DNA of 64,000 nucleotides, from NCBI GenBank assembly GCA_016704465.1, contig JADJAD010000009.1, positions 1-64,000 of the forward strand, written 5' to 3'. The position numbers and the translations under genes were made by a program. Under the pieces are notes generated by a model that searched no databases, was not told where the DNA came from, and was given only the letters and a program-made list of their open reading frames with translations. Source of the stretch: Gemmatimonadota bacterium (GTDB lineage Bacteria > Gemmatimonadota > Gemmatimonadetes > Gemmatimonadales > Gemmatimonadaceae). This document shows, piece after piece, positions 36,177-43,637 of the stretch (the stretch's first letter is position 1; every line of letters begins with the position of its first letter).

Positions 36177-37108
36177 GCGCTGGGTGCGCCGCCCGCGGCC
36201 CGCGTCGATTCGTACGGGCGCGTCCCGCGTGAGAGGAGCCAGCGTGGCAGGAGCCCCAGCAGCGTCACGATCGCGCGGTTCAGGAAGCCGGGGATGACCG
36301 TGGTGGGGCGGCGCGCCGCGAGCGCCGCGAGCGAGATGGCCACCGCCGTCTCGGCCTCCATCCACAGCACCCGCGGGATGGGGTCCGTCGTGAGCGCGGC
36401 GCGGGCGTGGAACTCGGTCCGGGTGAAGCCCGGGCAGAACGCCTGCACGTACACGCCGCGGCCCGACACTTCGCGAGCCAGCGCCTCCATGGCCATGCGC
36501 TGGTACGCCTTGGTGGCGCAGTAGTTGACGTTTCCGGGACTCGTTAGGTACGACGCCACGGACGACACCGTGATGATCGCGCCGCGGGCGCGCGCGACCA
36601 TCGGACGGAGGGCGGCGTCGCTCAGGCGGTGCACCGCGAGGACGTGCAGCCGTACCATCGCCTCCTGTGCCACCCCGTCGCCCGCGACGAGCGATCCCTT
36701 CGTCCCGAAGCCGGCGTTGTTCACCAGGAGGTCGACGAAGCGGTCGGACCGGTCGCGTCCTTCGGCCAGCCGCGCGACCACCTGGTCGACCCCCGCGTCG
36801 GTCGCCAGGTCGGCGGCGATCGTCTCCACCGAACACCCGTGGCGCCGGCCAATCGCCGCCGCGCTGGCCGCCAGCCGCTCTGCATCGCGTGCCACGAGGA
36901 TGAGTGCGTATCCGCCGCTGGCGAGCTGGCGCGCGTACTCGGCCCCGATCCCGGATGTCGCGCCGGTAATGAGGGCGGTGCGTCCGCTCGGCGCTGCCGG
37001 CTCCGGCGATTCAGCTGCGAGCGATTCCGGGTTGCGCGATGCTGTCACCAGCGATGCTGGCACGAGCGATTCTGTCACGTGCGATTCCGGTGCGAGTGGT
37101 GCAGGCAT
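36173..37108 (-). CDS. Short-chain dehydrogenase/reductase
   Basis: 311-residue SDR with a 40-residue N-terminal extension. The nucleotide motif is ALITGATSGIGAEYARQLAS (TGxxxGIG), followed by DLLVNNAGFGTKGSL (NNAG), the catalytic Ser in ITVSSVASYLTSPG and the Tyr/Lys pair in YCATKAYQRMA. The C-terminal hydrophobic region (IVTLLGLLPRWLLSRG) suggests membrane association. It resembles SDRs acting on ketoacyl or steroid-like substrates, but the substrate is unknown. The extension is encoded by a 15-bp minisatellite. It converges on the candidate selenoprotein gene; the two stop codons overlap. Confidence 0.9.
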   Translation of the reverse strand: MPAPLAPESHVTESLVPASLVTASRNPESLAAESPEPAAPSGRTALITGATSGIGAEYARQLASGGYALILVARDAERLAASAAAIGRRHGCSVETIAADLATDAGVDQVVARLAEGRDRSDRFVDLLVNNAGFGTKGSLVAGDGVAQEAMVRLHVLAVHRLSDAALRPMVARARGAIITVSSVASYLTSPGNVNYCATKAYQRMAMEALAREVSGRGVYVQAFCPGFTRTEFHARAALTTDPIPRVLWMEAETAVAISLAALAARRPTTVIPGFLNRAIVTLLGLLPRWLLSRGTRPYESTRAAGGAPSA

Positions 37109-37110
37109 GA
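37006..37110. repeat. 15-bp minisatellite, six units plus one degenerate
   Basis: Units of exactly 15 bases, each beginning GCGATTC or GCGATGC, run from 37006 to 37095, with a diverged unit to 37110 that contains the SDR start codon. On the minus strand they encode pentapeptides such as ESHVT, ESLVP, ASLVT, ASRNP and ESLAA. The period of five codons keeps the frame open whatever the copy number. Confidence 0.9.
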
Positions 37111-37237
37111 GACGGAAGTATGGTCAGGTACGGCGCGATCCGCAGCCGATTGTCCCCGCGCCGGCACACAACCGCTGTCCGCCGGGCGGGCGGTCGCTAG
37201 ATTCCCTCCCGCTTCCTTCAACGCTGGAGACGAGACG

Positions 37238-37990
37238 GTGAAGATCGCCGTTTGCATCAAGCGCGTCCCCGAAATGGACGTCACGTTCAAGATCGCCCCC
37301 ACCGGGAAGGCCGTCGACGAGACAGGCCTCAAGTGGGACATGTCGGATTTCGACGGGTACGCCGTCGAGGCCGCGTTGCAGCTCACCGAAAAGGCCGGCA
37401 CTGGCGAGGTGCACGTCATCTCGCTCGGGCCGGACGTGGTGCAGGAGACGCTGCGCAAGGCGCTGAGCATGGGGGTCGCCAAGGCGGTCCAGCTCAAGTG
37501 CGATACGGTCCCCTTCGACGCCTATGCCATCGGTACGGCGCTGGCGGCCGAGCTCAAGGATGGCGGCTACGACCTGATCATGTTCGGCAAGATGTCGATC
37601 GACGGTGCCAATGGGGTGACGCAGTTCGTGGTCGCCGAGCTGCTTGGGCTCCCGCTGGTGCACGCCTGTAGCAAGCTGGAGATCGCCGACGGCAAGGGAA
37701 GCGCGCGTCGCGAGATCGAGGGGGGCGGGGAGCTCGTGTCCTTCGCGCTCCCGGCCATCGTCTCCATCGACGAGGGGATCGCCCGTCCGCGCTATCCGTC
37801 ACTCAAGGGAATCATGGCCGCCAAGCGGAAACCGCTCGAGGTGCGCCCGGCACAGCTGGGCGAGGTACGCCTCACGATCGAGACGATGGAACTGCCGCCG
37901 CCGCGCGCGGCGGGACGCATCATCGGCGAGGGGGCCGCGGCGGTCCCGGAGCTCGTCGCACTCCTCCAGAACGAAGCGAAGGTGCTCTGA
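37238..37990 (+). CDS. etfB: Electron transfer flavoprotein subunit beta
   Basis: 250-residue ETF beta. ETF collects electrons from acyl-CoA dehydrogenases on FAD and delivers them to a quinone oxidoreductase. The GTG start at 37238 (GGAGA eight bases upstream) gives VKIAVCIKRVPEMDVTFKIA, the normal ETF beta N-terminus. Further markers are AAELKDGGYDLIMFGKMSID, VSIDEGIARPRYPSLKGIMAAK and the recognition-loop region at the C-terminus. The signature KRKPLEV is the area modified by lysine methyltransferases in relatives. Its TGA overlaps the etfA ATG by one base. Confidence 0.96.
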   Translation: MKIAVCIKRVPEMDVTFKIAPTGKAVDETGLKWDMSDFDGYAVEAALQLTEKAGTGEVHVISLGPDVVQETLRKALSMGVAKAVQLKCDTVPFDAYAIGTALAAELKDGGYDLIMFGKMSIDGANGVTQFVVAELLGLPLVHACSKLEIADGKGSARREIEGGGELVSFALPAIVSIDEGIARPRYPSLKGIMAAKRKPLEVRPAQLGEVRLTIETMELPPPRAAGRIIGEGAAAVPELVALLQNEAKVL

Positions 37991-38979
37991 TGCCTAACGT
38001 GCTGGTTTTTGCGGAAGCGCGCGGCGGAGAGCTGCGCAAGGTCGCCCTCGAGGCGGTGACGGCGGCCCGGCGGGTCGCCGACCAGGTAGGAGGCGACGTG
38101 CATGTGGTGCTCGTCGGGGCGCCCGGAATCGCCGGGCGCGCATCCGCACTCGCGGAGTACGGGGCCGACCTTGTCGTGGTCAGTGAGCATCCCGGCTTCG
38201 CGAACTACGCGCCCGAGGCGACCACGGCATTCGTGGCGGAGCGCGTGAAGGGCGGGGACTACCGAGCCGTGATCTTTTCCGCGTCGCAACAGGGCAAGGA
38301 CCTGGCGCCGCGCACGGCGGCCCGCCTCCAGCAGGCGATCGCCACCGACGTCACGTCGTTCGAGGTGGGGGCAGATGCCGTGACCGTGACGCATCCCGGC
38401 TACACGGGCAAGGTGGTCCAGACGCTGCGGCTCGTCGGCACGCCGGCCATCGTCTCGCTGCGCCCCGGGGCTGTGTCGCCGGTCGCCAAGGCGGGCGCCG
38501 GTCGCACCGAGTCGGTCCCGCCGTCGATGGACCCGGCGGCCGGGCGCGTCGTGGTGACCGAGACGATCCTCGGAGACACCAAGACGCTCGACCTCGGCGA
38601 GGCGCCGGTCATCATCAGCGGCGGTCGCGGGCTCAAGGCCGCCGAGCACTTCAAGCTCGTCGAGGACCTCGCCGCGGCCTTCGGCAATGCCGCGGTAGGG
38701 GCGACGCGCGCCGTCACCGATGAAGGGTGGCGCCCGCACAGCGACCAGATCGGACAGACGGGACGGCTCGTCTCGCCCGACCTCTATGTGGCGCTCGGCA
38801 TCTCCGGCGCCATCCAGCACCTGGCAGGCATGCGCACCTCCAAGTGCATTGTGGCGATCAACAAGGACAAGGAGGCCCCCATCTTCAAGGTGGCCGACTA
38901 CGGCATTGTCGGGGACGTCTTCGACGTGGTGCCGGCGCTGACCGCGGCGGTGCAGCAGGCCAGGCAGTCCTCGAACTGA
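37990..38979 (+). CDS. etfA: Electron transfer flavoprotein subunit alpha
   Basis: 329-residue ETF alpha, the FAD-binding partner of EtfB. It begins MPNVLVFAEARGGELRKVAL, and the conserved C-terminal FAD domain is complete: ISGGRGLKAAEHFKLVEDLA, GATRAVTDEGWRPHSDQIGQ, TGRLVSPDLYVALGISGAIQ and INKDKEAPIFKVADYGIVGD. It starts in TGATG overlap with etfB, indicating coupled translation. The first codons contain a GCCTAACG octamer (37992-37999) without disturbing the sequence. Confidence 0.97.
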   Translation: MPNVLVFAEARGGELRKVALEAVTAARRVADQVGGDVHVVLVGAPGIAGRASALAEYGADLVVVSEHPGFANYAPEATTAFVAERVKGGDYRAVIFSASQQGKDLAPRTAARLQQAIATDVTSFEVGADAVTVTHPGYTGKVVQTLRLVGTPAIVSLRPGAVSPVAKAGAGRTESVPPSMDPAAGRVVVTETILGDTKTLDLGEAPVIISGGRGLKAAEHFKLVEDLAAAFGNAAVGATRAVTDEGWRPHSDQIGQTGRLVSPDLYVALGISGAIQHLAGMRTSKCIVAINKDKEAPIFKVADYGIVGDVFDVVPALTAAVQQARQSSN

Positions 38980-39069
38980 TCGCGATGTAGCCGGCGCGCC
39001 CGCGCTTCTCCCACGCTTCTCCCACGCCTCGCAGGCGGGCACCCGGACCGGACCTCCAGCACCTTCCCC

Positions 39070-41133
39070 ATGTCCCACGTCGCGTTCGCCTTCGTCCTGA
39101 CGCTGGCACTGGCGTTCTTCTCGTACAACGCGCAGCGCCTCGTGCGCTACCTGCGCATCGGGAATGGCGATGTCCGGCTCAACGATGTTCCACGCCGAGT
39201 GTGGAACCTGCTCGTGATCGGGATCGCGCAGACCAAGATCCTGCGCGACCCGGTGGCTGGGCCGCTGCACGCCATGGTGTTCTGGGGCTTCCTCGTCCTC
39301 CAGGTGGGGGCCCTCGAGATCCTGGTCGGCGGTGTCATTCCCGGCTTCAGCTACGCGGCGATCCTCCCCGCGCCGCTGCACTGGCTCTTCCTGATCTCGC
39401 AGGAACTCACCGCGGCTGCGGTGCTGGCCGCGGTCGCCTTCCTGCTCCATCGCCGCATCGTCGTGAGGCCCAAGCGGCTGCAGGGCGACGGCGTGCACTC
39501 GGGCGATGCGATCTTCATCCTGGGGCTCATCGCCGGGCTGATGGTCACGCTGCTCGTGACGGCGGCGGCTGAGCGAATCCTCGGGAGCGGATACCCGCTC
39601 ATGGCCCAACCGGTCTCGGCGCCACTCGCCGCCGCCCTGGGATGGCTCTCGCCCGGCGCTGCGCACGTGGTGCGCGAGGTGAGCTGGTGGCTGCACGCGC
39701 TCCTGATCCTGACCTTCCTGAATTACCTCCCGTACTCCAAGCACCTGCACGTCATCGTCTCCCTGCCCAACACCTTCCTCTCGAGCACGAGCGGACCCGG
39801 GACGGTCGGGGCCATGAAGCCGATGGACCTCGAGACGGAGGCCGAGGTGTTCGGCGCCGCCGACGTGACCCACCTGAGCTGGAAGAACCTGCTGGACGGC
39901 TACACCTGCACAGAGTGCGGGCGCTGCACGTCGGTCTGTCCGGCGAATCTCACCGGCAAGCTGCTGTCGCCGCGCAAGATCGTCGTCAACACCCGGCAGC
40001 GACTCATGGAGGTCGCCCCCGCCCTCGTGGGTGGCGACGACGTCTTCGGCATGCCGTTCATTGGCGCGTCCACCGGGACGGCAGAGTCGACGGCGGCGAT
40101 CCTCGAGCACCGGCTGCTCGACAACTTCATCACCGAAGAGGAACTCTGGGCCTGCACGTCGTGCCGCGCCTGCGTGTATGAGTGTCCGGTGTCGATCGAC
40201 CAGCTCGAGATCATCAACGAGCTGCGGCGCAACCTGGTACTGACCGAGTCCCGCTTTCCCGAGGAGATCCTTCCCGCCTTCGAGGCGATGGAGCGCAACG
40301 GGTCGCCGTGGGCGTTCCAGCCGGCCGAGCGGGCGAAGTGGGCCGAGGGACTGGACATTCCTACGATGGCCGAGATGCAGGAGCGTGGTGAACGCCCGGA
40401 CATCCTGTTCTGGGTCGGTTGCATGGGATCGTTCGATGATCGCGCCAAGAAGACGACGGTCGCCTTCTCGCGCATCCTCAAGGCGGCGGGCGTGCGCTTT
40501 GCCATCCTGGGGCAGGAGGAGAGCTGCAACGGCGATCCGGCGCGTCGCATGGGGAACGAGTACCTGTACCAGACGCTGGCGACCCAGGCCATCGAGACGC
40601 TCGATCGCTACGAAGTCGCGACGATTGTCACGTCCTGCCCGCATTGCTTCCACCAGATCGGCAACGAGTTCCCCCAGCTGGGGGGCAATTACGAGGTCAT
40701 CCACCACTCCACCTACATCGAGCGCCTGCTCGCCGATGCGCGGGTCCCGCTGCGCACCGACGAGGGCGAGAAGCTGGTGATGGCCTATCACGACTCGTGC
40801 TACCTCGGCCGATACAACGAGGTGTACGACGCACCGCGGCAGGCGCTCAAGCGCGCGCTCCCCGTGATGACGCTCGTGGAGGCGCCGCGCTCGCGCGACA
40901 ACGGACTGTGCTGCGGGGCGGGTGGTGGACGCATGTGGATGGAGGAGCGCGTGGGGGAGCGGATCAACGTGGAGCGGAAGAAGGAGATGCTCGCCACGGG
41001 CGCCGACGTCGTCGCCGTGGCCTGTCCGTTCTGCATGACGATGCTCGCCGACGCCGGCGCCAAGCTGGGAAGCACCGTCCCGGTGTATGACATCGCCGAG
41101 GTCGTGGCCGATCGGCTGGCAGACGGTCACTAG
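39070..41133 (+). CDS. EtfD-like membrane Fe-S oxidoreductase (ETF:quinone reductase)
   Basis: 687-residue protein with an N-terminal membrane domain of five or six helices, resembling the gamma subunit of nitrate reductase and binding b haems. A soluble part follows with two 4Fe-4S motifs (YTCTECGRCTSVCP near residue 280 and WACTSCRACVYECP near 360) and two CCG domains (DILFWVGCMGSFDDRAKK, SCPHCFHQIGNEFPQL, YHDSCYLGRYNEVYD, NGLCCGAGGGRMWMEE). This architecture matches the membrane ETF-menaquinone reductases (EtfD, EMR) of actinobacteria and others. Position just after etfBA strongly supports the role of passing electrons from ETF into the quinone pool. The ATG at 39070 begins the first membrane segment. 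Confidence 0.92.
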   Translation: MSHVAFAFVLTLALAFFSYNAQRLVRYLRIGNGDVRLNDVPRRVWNLLVIGIAQTKILRDPVAGPLHAMVFWGFLVLQVGALEILVGGVIPGFSYAAILPAPLHWLFLISQELTAAAVLAAVAFLLHRRIVVRPKRLQGDGVHSGDAIFILGLIAGLMVTLLVTAAAERILGSGYPLMAQPVSAPLAAALGWLSPGAAHVVREVSWWLHALLILTFLNYLPYSKHLHVIVSLPNTFLSSTSGPGTVGAMKPMDLETEAEVFGAADVTHLSWKNLLDGYTCTECGRCTSVCPANLTGKLLSPRKIVVNTRQRLMEVAPALVGGDDVFGMPFIGASTGTAESTAAILEHRLLDNFITEEELWACTSCRACVYECPVSIDQLEIINELRRNLVLTESRFPEEILPAFEAMERNGSPWAFQPAERAKWAEGLDIPTMAEMQERGERPDILFWVGCMGSFDDRAKKTTVAFSRILKAAGVRFAILGQEESCNGDPARRMGNEYLYQTLATQAIETLDRYEVATIVTSCPHCFHQIGNEFPQLGGNYEVIHHSTYIERLLADARVPLRTDEGEKLVMAYHDSCYLGRYNEVYDAPRQALKRALPVMTLVEAPRSRDNGLCCGAGGGRMWMEERVGERINVERKKEMLATGADVVAVACPFCMTMLADAGAKLGSTVPVYDIAEVVADRLADGH

Positions 41134-41149
41134 GGCCGGTTGTGATCGC

Positions 41150-41680
41150 ATGAGTCGGCCGGTGACGAACACGCGGGCGCCGGCCCTGCGCCGTCTCGCC
41201 GCCTTGCTGGCCCTCGGCGCGGCAACGGCGTGCGATCGCCCGCAACCGCGCCCTGCGGCTGGAGTCCCGCCCGACACCCCGTCCGCCTCGGCGATGGATT
41301 CGCTCGCCCTCGCGCCGGTCGGGCCGGGTGAGACGTCGCGGCTGCCGCAATCGCCGCCCGACGCCCTTGGTGCGTTCCGGCTCGCGGGCAACGAGCCGTT
41401 CTGGGGCGTGCGCATCGACGCGGCCGGGCTGACCTATACCACGCCCGATTATCCGACGGGGATCCGCTTTCCGTCGTCCGCGCCCTCGGCGCAGGGAACG
41501 ACGCTGCGCTGGGTCGCGATCACGGCTCCTCCCGACGCCCACACGCTCGAGGTCACGCTCGAGGCGCGGGCCTGCCAGGACACCATGGCCGACAAGTCAT
41601 GGACGCACACCGCGCGCGTGGTCTTCGACGGGACGGCCCTCACCGGCTGTGGTGAGCGGGACGCGGCAGCGTCACGGTAG
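41150..41680 (+). CDS. Predicted lipoprotein with a COG3650-like domain
   Basis: 176-residue predicted lipoprotein. The leader is basic then hydrophobic (ALRRLAALLALGAATAC) with the lipobox Cys near residue 28. A Pro-rich linker precedes a small beta domain beginning GAFRLAGNEPFWGVRIDAAG and including TLEVTLEARACQDTMADKSW, followed by a second Cys in LTGCGERD. The GNEPFW segment and two Cys recall a family of uncharacterised periplasmic domains (COG3650). It starts 16 bases after the EtfD-like stop and may be co-transcribed. Confidence 0.72.
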   Translation: MSRPVTNTRAPALRRLAALLALGAATACDRPQPRPAAGVPPDTPSASAMDSLALAPVGPGETSRLPQSPPDALGAFRLAGNEPFWGVRIDAAGLTYTTPDYPTGIRFPSSAPSAQGTTLRWVAITAPPDAHTLEVTLEARACQDTMADKSWTHTARVVFDGTALTGCGERDAAASR

Positions 41681-41712
41681 CCCGCCCGCTTCCTGCCACC
41701 CCTCGTCGGCGC

Positions 41713-42396
41713 CTAACGAATCTGCAGCGCGTGCAGCGTGACGACCTGCTGGCTCTCACCCTCACCGAAGGGCGTGTCCCACTTCTTGGTCAGCGCCATG
41801 CCCCCCTCCTCGGCGCTCAGCAGGAACGACTCCAGCGACAGGCGCCCCGGGTCGGCGATCAGGGCGTAGCCGTCGTCACGCAGGGTCGCGAGCAGGGCGT
41901 CGGACACCAGCTCCCCGTGCGTGTGCTCGTAGAGGACGTCCGATGCGACCACGACGTCGAAGCGCCCCAGGTCGCGGGGCAGCTGCCGCCAGTTCACCAT
42001 GCGCGTGGTGATGCGTCGCCCGGTGTTCCGCCACGCATTGTTGCGCGTGAACTCGAGCGCGTCGGCATAGTAGTCGGTGGCGGTCACCACGTAGCCGGCG
42101 GCGGCGAGCGCGCAGGCCACCAGGCCGCTGCCGCACCCGAGCTCGAGGGCGCTCCGTCCATTGCCCTTCTGCCGCACGATGTGGTCGGCGAGCACGCGTG
42201 AGGAGGGCCAGACGTCGGCCCAGTAGGGGAGCCGCTCGTCCATCACGTAGTCCTCTTCCTTGATCAGCACGTCGGAGTTGCGCGGATGTGCCAGCGTGAA
42301 CGTGCGATTGCCACAGTCGAAGTCGCTCTCGACCACGTCAAAGCGCGCACGCAGCCCGTCGAGTTCTGCCTCCCACGTCGCAGGCGTCACAGGCAA
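41713..42396 (-). CDS. METTL20-like (ETF beta lysine) class I methyltransferase
   Basis: 227-residue SAM-dependent methyltransferase of the MTase-16 group. The N-terminus has ERLPYWADVWPSSRVLADHI, the lead-in found in METTL20/ETFB-lysine and related protein methyltransferases; SAM motif I is ALELGCGSGLVACALAAAGY and the next acidic site ATDYYADALEF. The post-I segment FDVVVASDVLYEHTHGEL replaces the D-P-P-Y type motif of nucleic-acid enzymes. Bacterial METTL20 relatives trimethylate lysines of ETF beta near the dehydrogenase-binding loop, so its place beside etfBA and etfD is suggestive. It overlaps moeA by 10 bases. Confidence 0.8.
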   Translation of the reverse strand: MPVTPATWEAELDGLRARFDVVESDFDCGNRTFTLAHPRNSDVLIKEEDYVMDERLPYWADVWPSSRVLADHIVRQKGNGRSALELGCGSGLVACALAAAGYVVTATDYYADALEFTRNNAWRNTGRRITTRMVNWRQLPRDLGRFDVVVASDVLYEHTHGELVSDALLATLRDDGYALIADPGRLSLESFLLSAEEGGMALTKKWDTPFGEGESQQVVTLHALQIR

Positions 42397-43637
42397 AAGG
42401 CCTCGGCGAGCTGCGCGTCGTCACCGATGAGGAGCGCGTTCACCGTCTCGCCCGCTGCACATCGGGGGCGATCCTCGGGGACGACCAGCAGGGCGTTGGC
42501 CCTGGCCATCGACGTCAGGATCCCCGAGCCTTGCGGGCCGGTCAGGCGCGCGGTGCGCGTGCCGTCGCTCCCCGCGCTGACGATGGCGCGCAGGAAGTGG
42601 GTGAGACGCGCGCCGATGGCCACCGGCTCCTCGAGGACGACGGGGACCGGGAGGCGGAACACCCGCGCATGACCGTGGAGTCGGCGCAGTACCGGGCGCA
42701 CGAAGAGTTCGAACGTCACCATGACCGACACCGGGTTGCCGGGCAGCCCGATCCATGGCGTGCCGTGCAGCGAGCCAAACCCGATGGGGGCGCCGGGACG
42801 CATGCGGACCTTCCAGAAGTCGAGCTGCGCCCCTAACGAGGCGAGCACATCGCGGGTGTAGTCGAACGCGCCGACCGACGCCCCCGCCGAGGTGACGATC
42901 AGGTCGGCGCCCGCGGCCTGCCCGAGCAGGGTGCGCAGCGACTCGGGCGTGTCGGCGGCGTTGCCAAGCACGAGCGGCACGCCGCCGTTTGCCCGTACGA
43001 GCGCGCTGAGCGTGTAGGAGTTCGAGCTCACGATCTTGCGGCCCGCCAGCACCTCGTGAAAACGGTCCAGGTCGACGAGCTCGTCGCCCGAGCCCAGGAT
43101 CGCCACCACCGGGCGCCGGTGTACCGGGACCGTGGGCCATCCCAGCGAGGCCAGCACGCCGACCTGGGCCGGGCCGATGGGGGCGCCGGCCGGGATGACG
43201 ACATCACCCGCCACGAAGTCCTCGCCCCGCGGGCGGATGTTCTTCCCGCTATCGCGCGCGTCGAGCACGAGGACGACGGTGATCCCGCCGTCGGTGTCCT
43301 CCACCCGCACCACGGTGTCGGCCCCCTCGGGGAGCGGGGCCCCGGTCATGATGCGGGTGGCGATCCCGGCGCGTACCGGAAGGGTGGGGAACTCGCCTGC
43401 AGCGACCGTCTCCTGCACCGTCAGCTGCACCGGCGTCTCCCGGCTTGCACTGGCGAGGTCGGCCGCCCGCACGGCGTATCCGTCCATCGCCGAGTTGTCC
43501 CAGTGTGGCAGCGTGTACGGCGCGGCCGCGTCGGCCGCCAGGACCCGCCCCGCCGCGTCGAGCAGCGACACGCGCTCCACGGCGAGCGGGCGAATGCCGG
43601 CAAGGATGCGCGCGCTCGCCTCGGGGACGGTCAGCAT
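42387..43637 (-). CDS. moeA: Molybdopterin molybdenumtransferase
   Basis: 416-residue MoeA, which inserts molybdate into adenylylated molybdopterin. It starts MLTVPEASARILAGI, followed by LPHWDNSAMDGYAVRAADL (family hallmark), RIMTGAPLPEGADTVVRVED, GKNIRPRGEDFVAGD, VAILGSGDELVDLD and the molybdopterin-fold VTSAGASVGAFDYTRDVLAS; FGSLHGTPWIGLPGNPVSVM closes domain III. The ATG at 43637 overlaps the dacB stop by one base (TGATG). It belongs to a minus-strand cofactor group with mobB, mobA and fdhD. Confidence 0.95.
   Translation of the reverse strand: MLTVPEASARILAGIRPLAVERVSLLDAAGRVLAADAAAPYTLPHWDNSAMDGYAVRAADLASASRETPVQLTVQETVAAGEFPTLPVRAGIATRIMTGAPLPEGADTVVRVEDTDGGITVVLVLDARDSGKNIRPRGEDFVAGDVVIPAGAPIGPAQVGVLASLGWPTVPVHRRPVVAILGSGDELVDLDRFHEVLAGRKIVSSNSYTLSALVRANGGVPLVLGNAADTPESLRTLLGQAAGADLIVTSAGASVGAFDYTRDVLASLGAQLDFWKVRMRPGAPIGFGSLHGTPWIGLPGNPVSVMVTFELFVRPVLRRLHGHARVFRLPVPVVLEEPVAIGARLTHFLRAIVSAGSDGTRTARLTGPQGSGILTSMARANALLVVPEDRPRCAAGETVNALLIGDDAQLAEAFCL

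Noticed and set aside
37006..37110. 15-bp repeat array as a CRISPR
   Set aside because: Units are contiguous with no spacers and are much shorter than CRISPR repeats; they keep a reading frame.
37792..41415. 1207-codon open frame on the minus strand across etfB, etfA and etfD
   Set aside because: It is the antisense shadow of well-supported genes; long open frames opposite real genes are expected at this G+C, and its His/Arg/Asp-rich translation shows no family.
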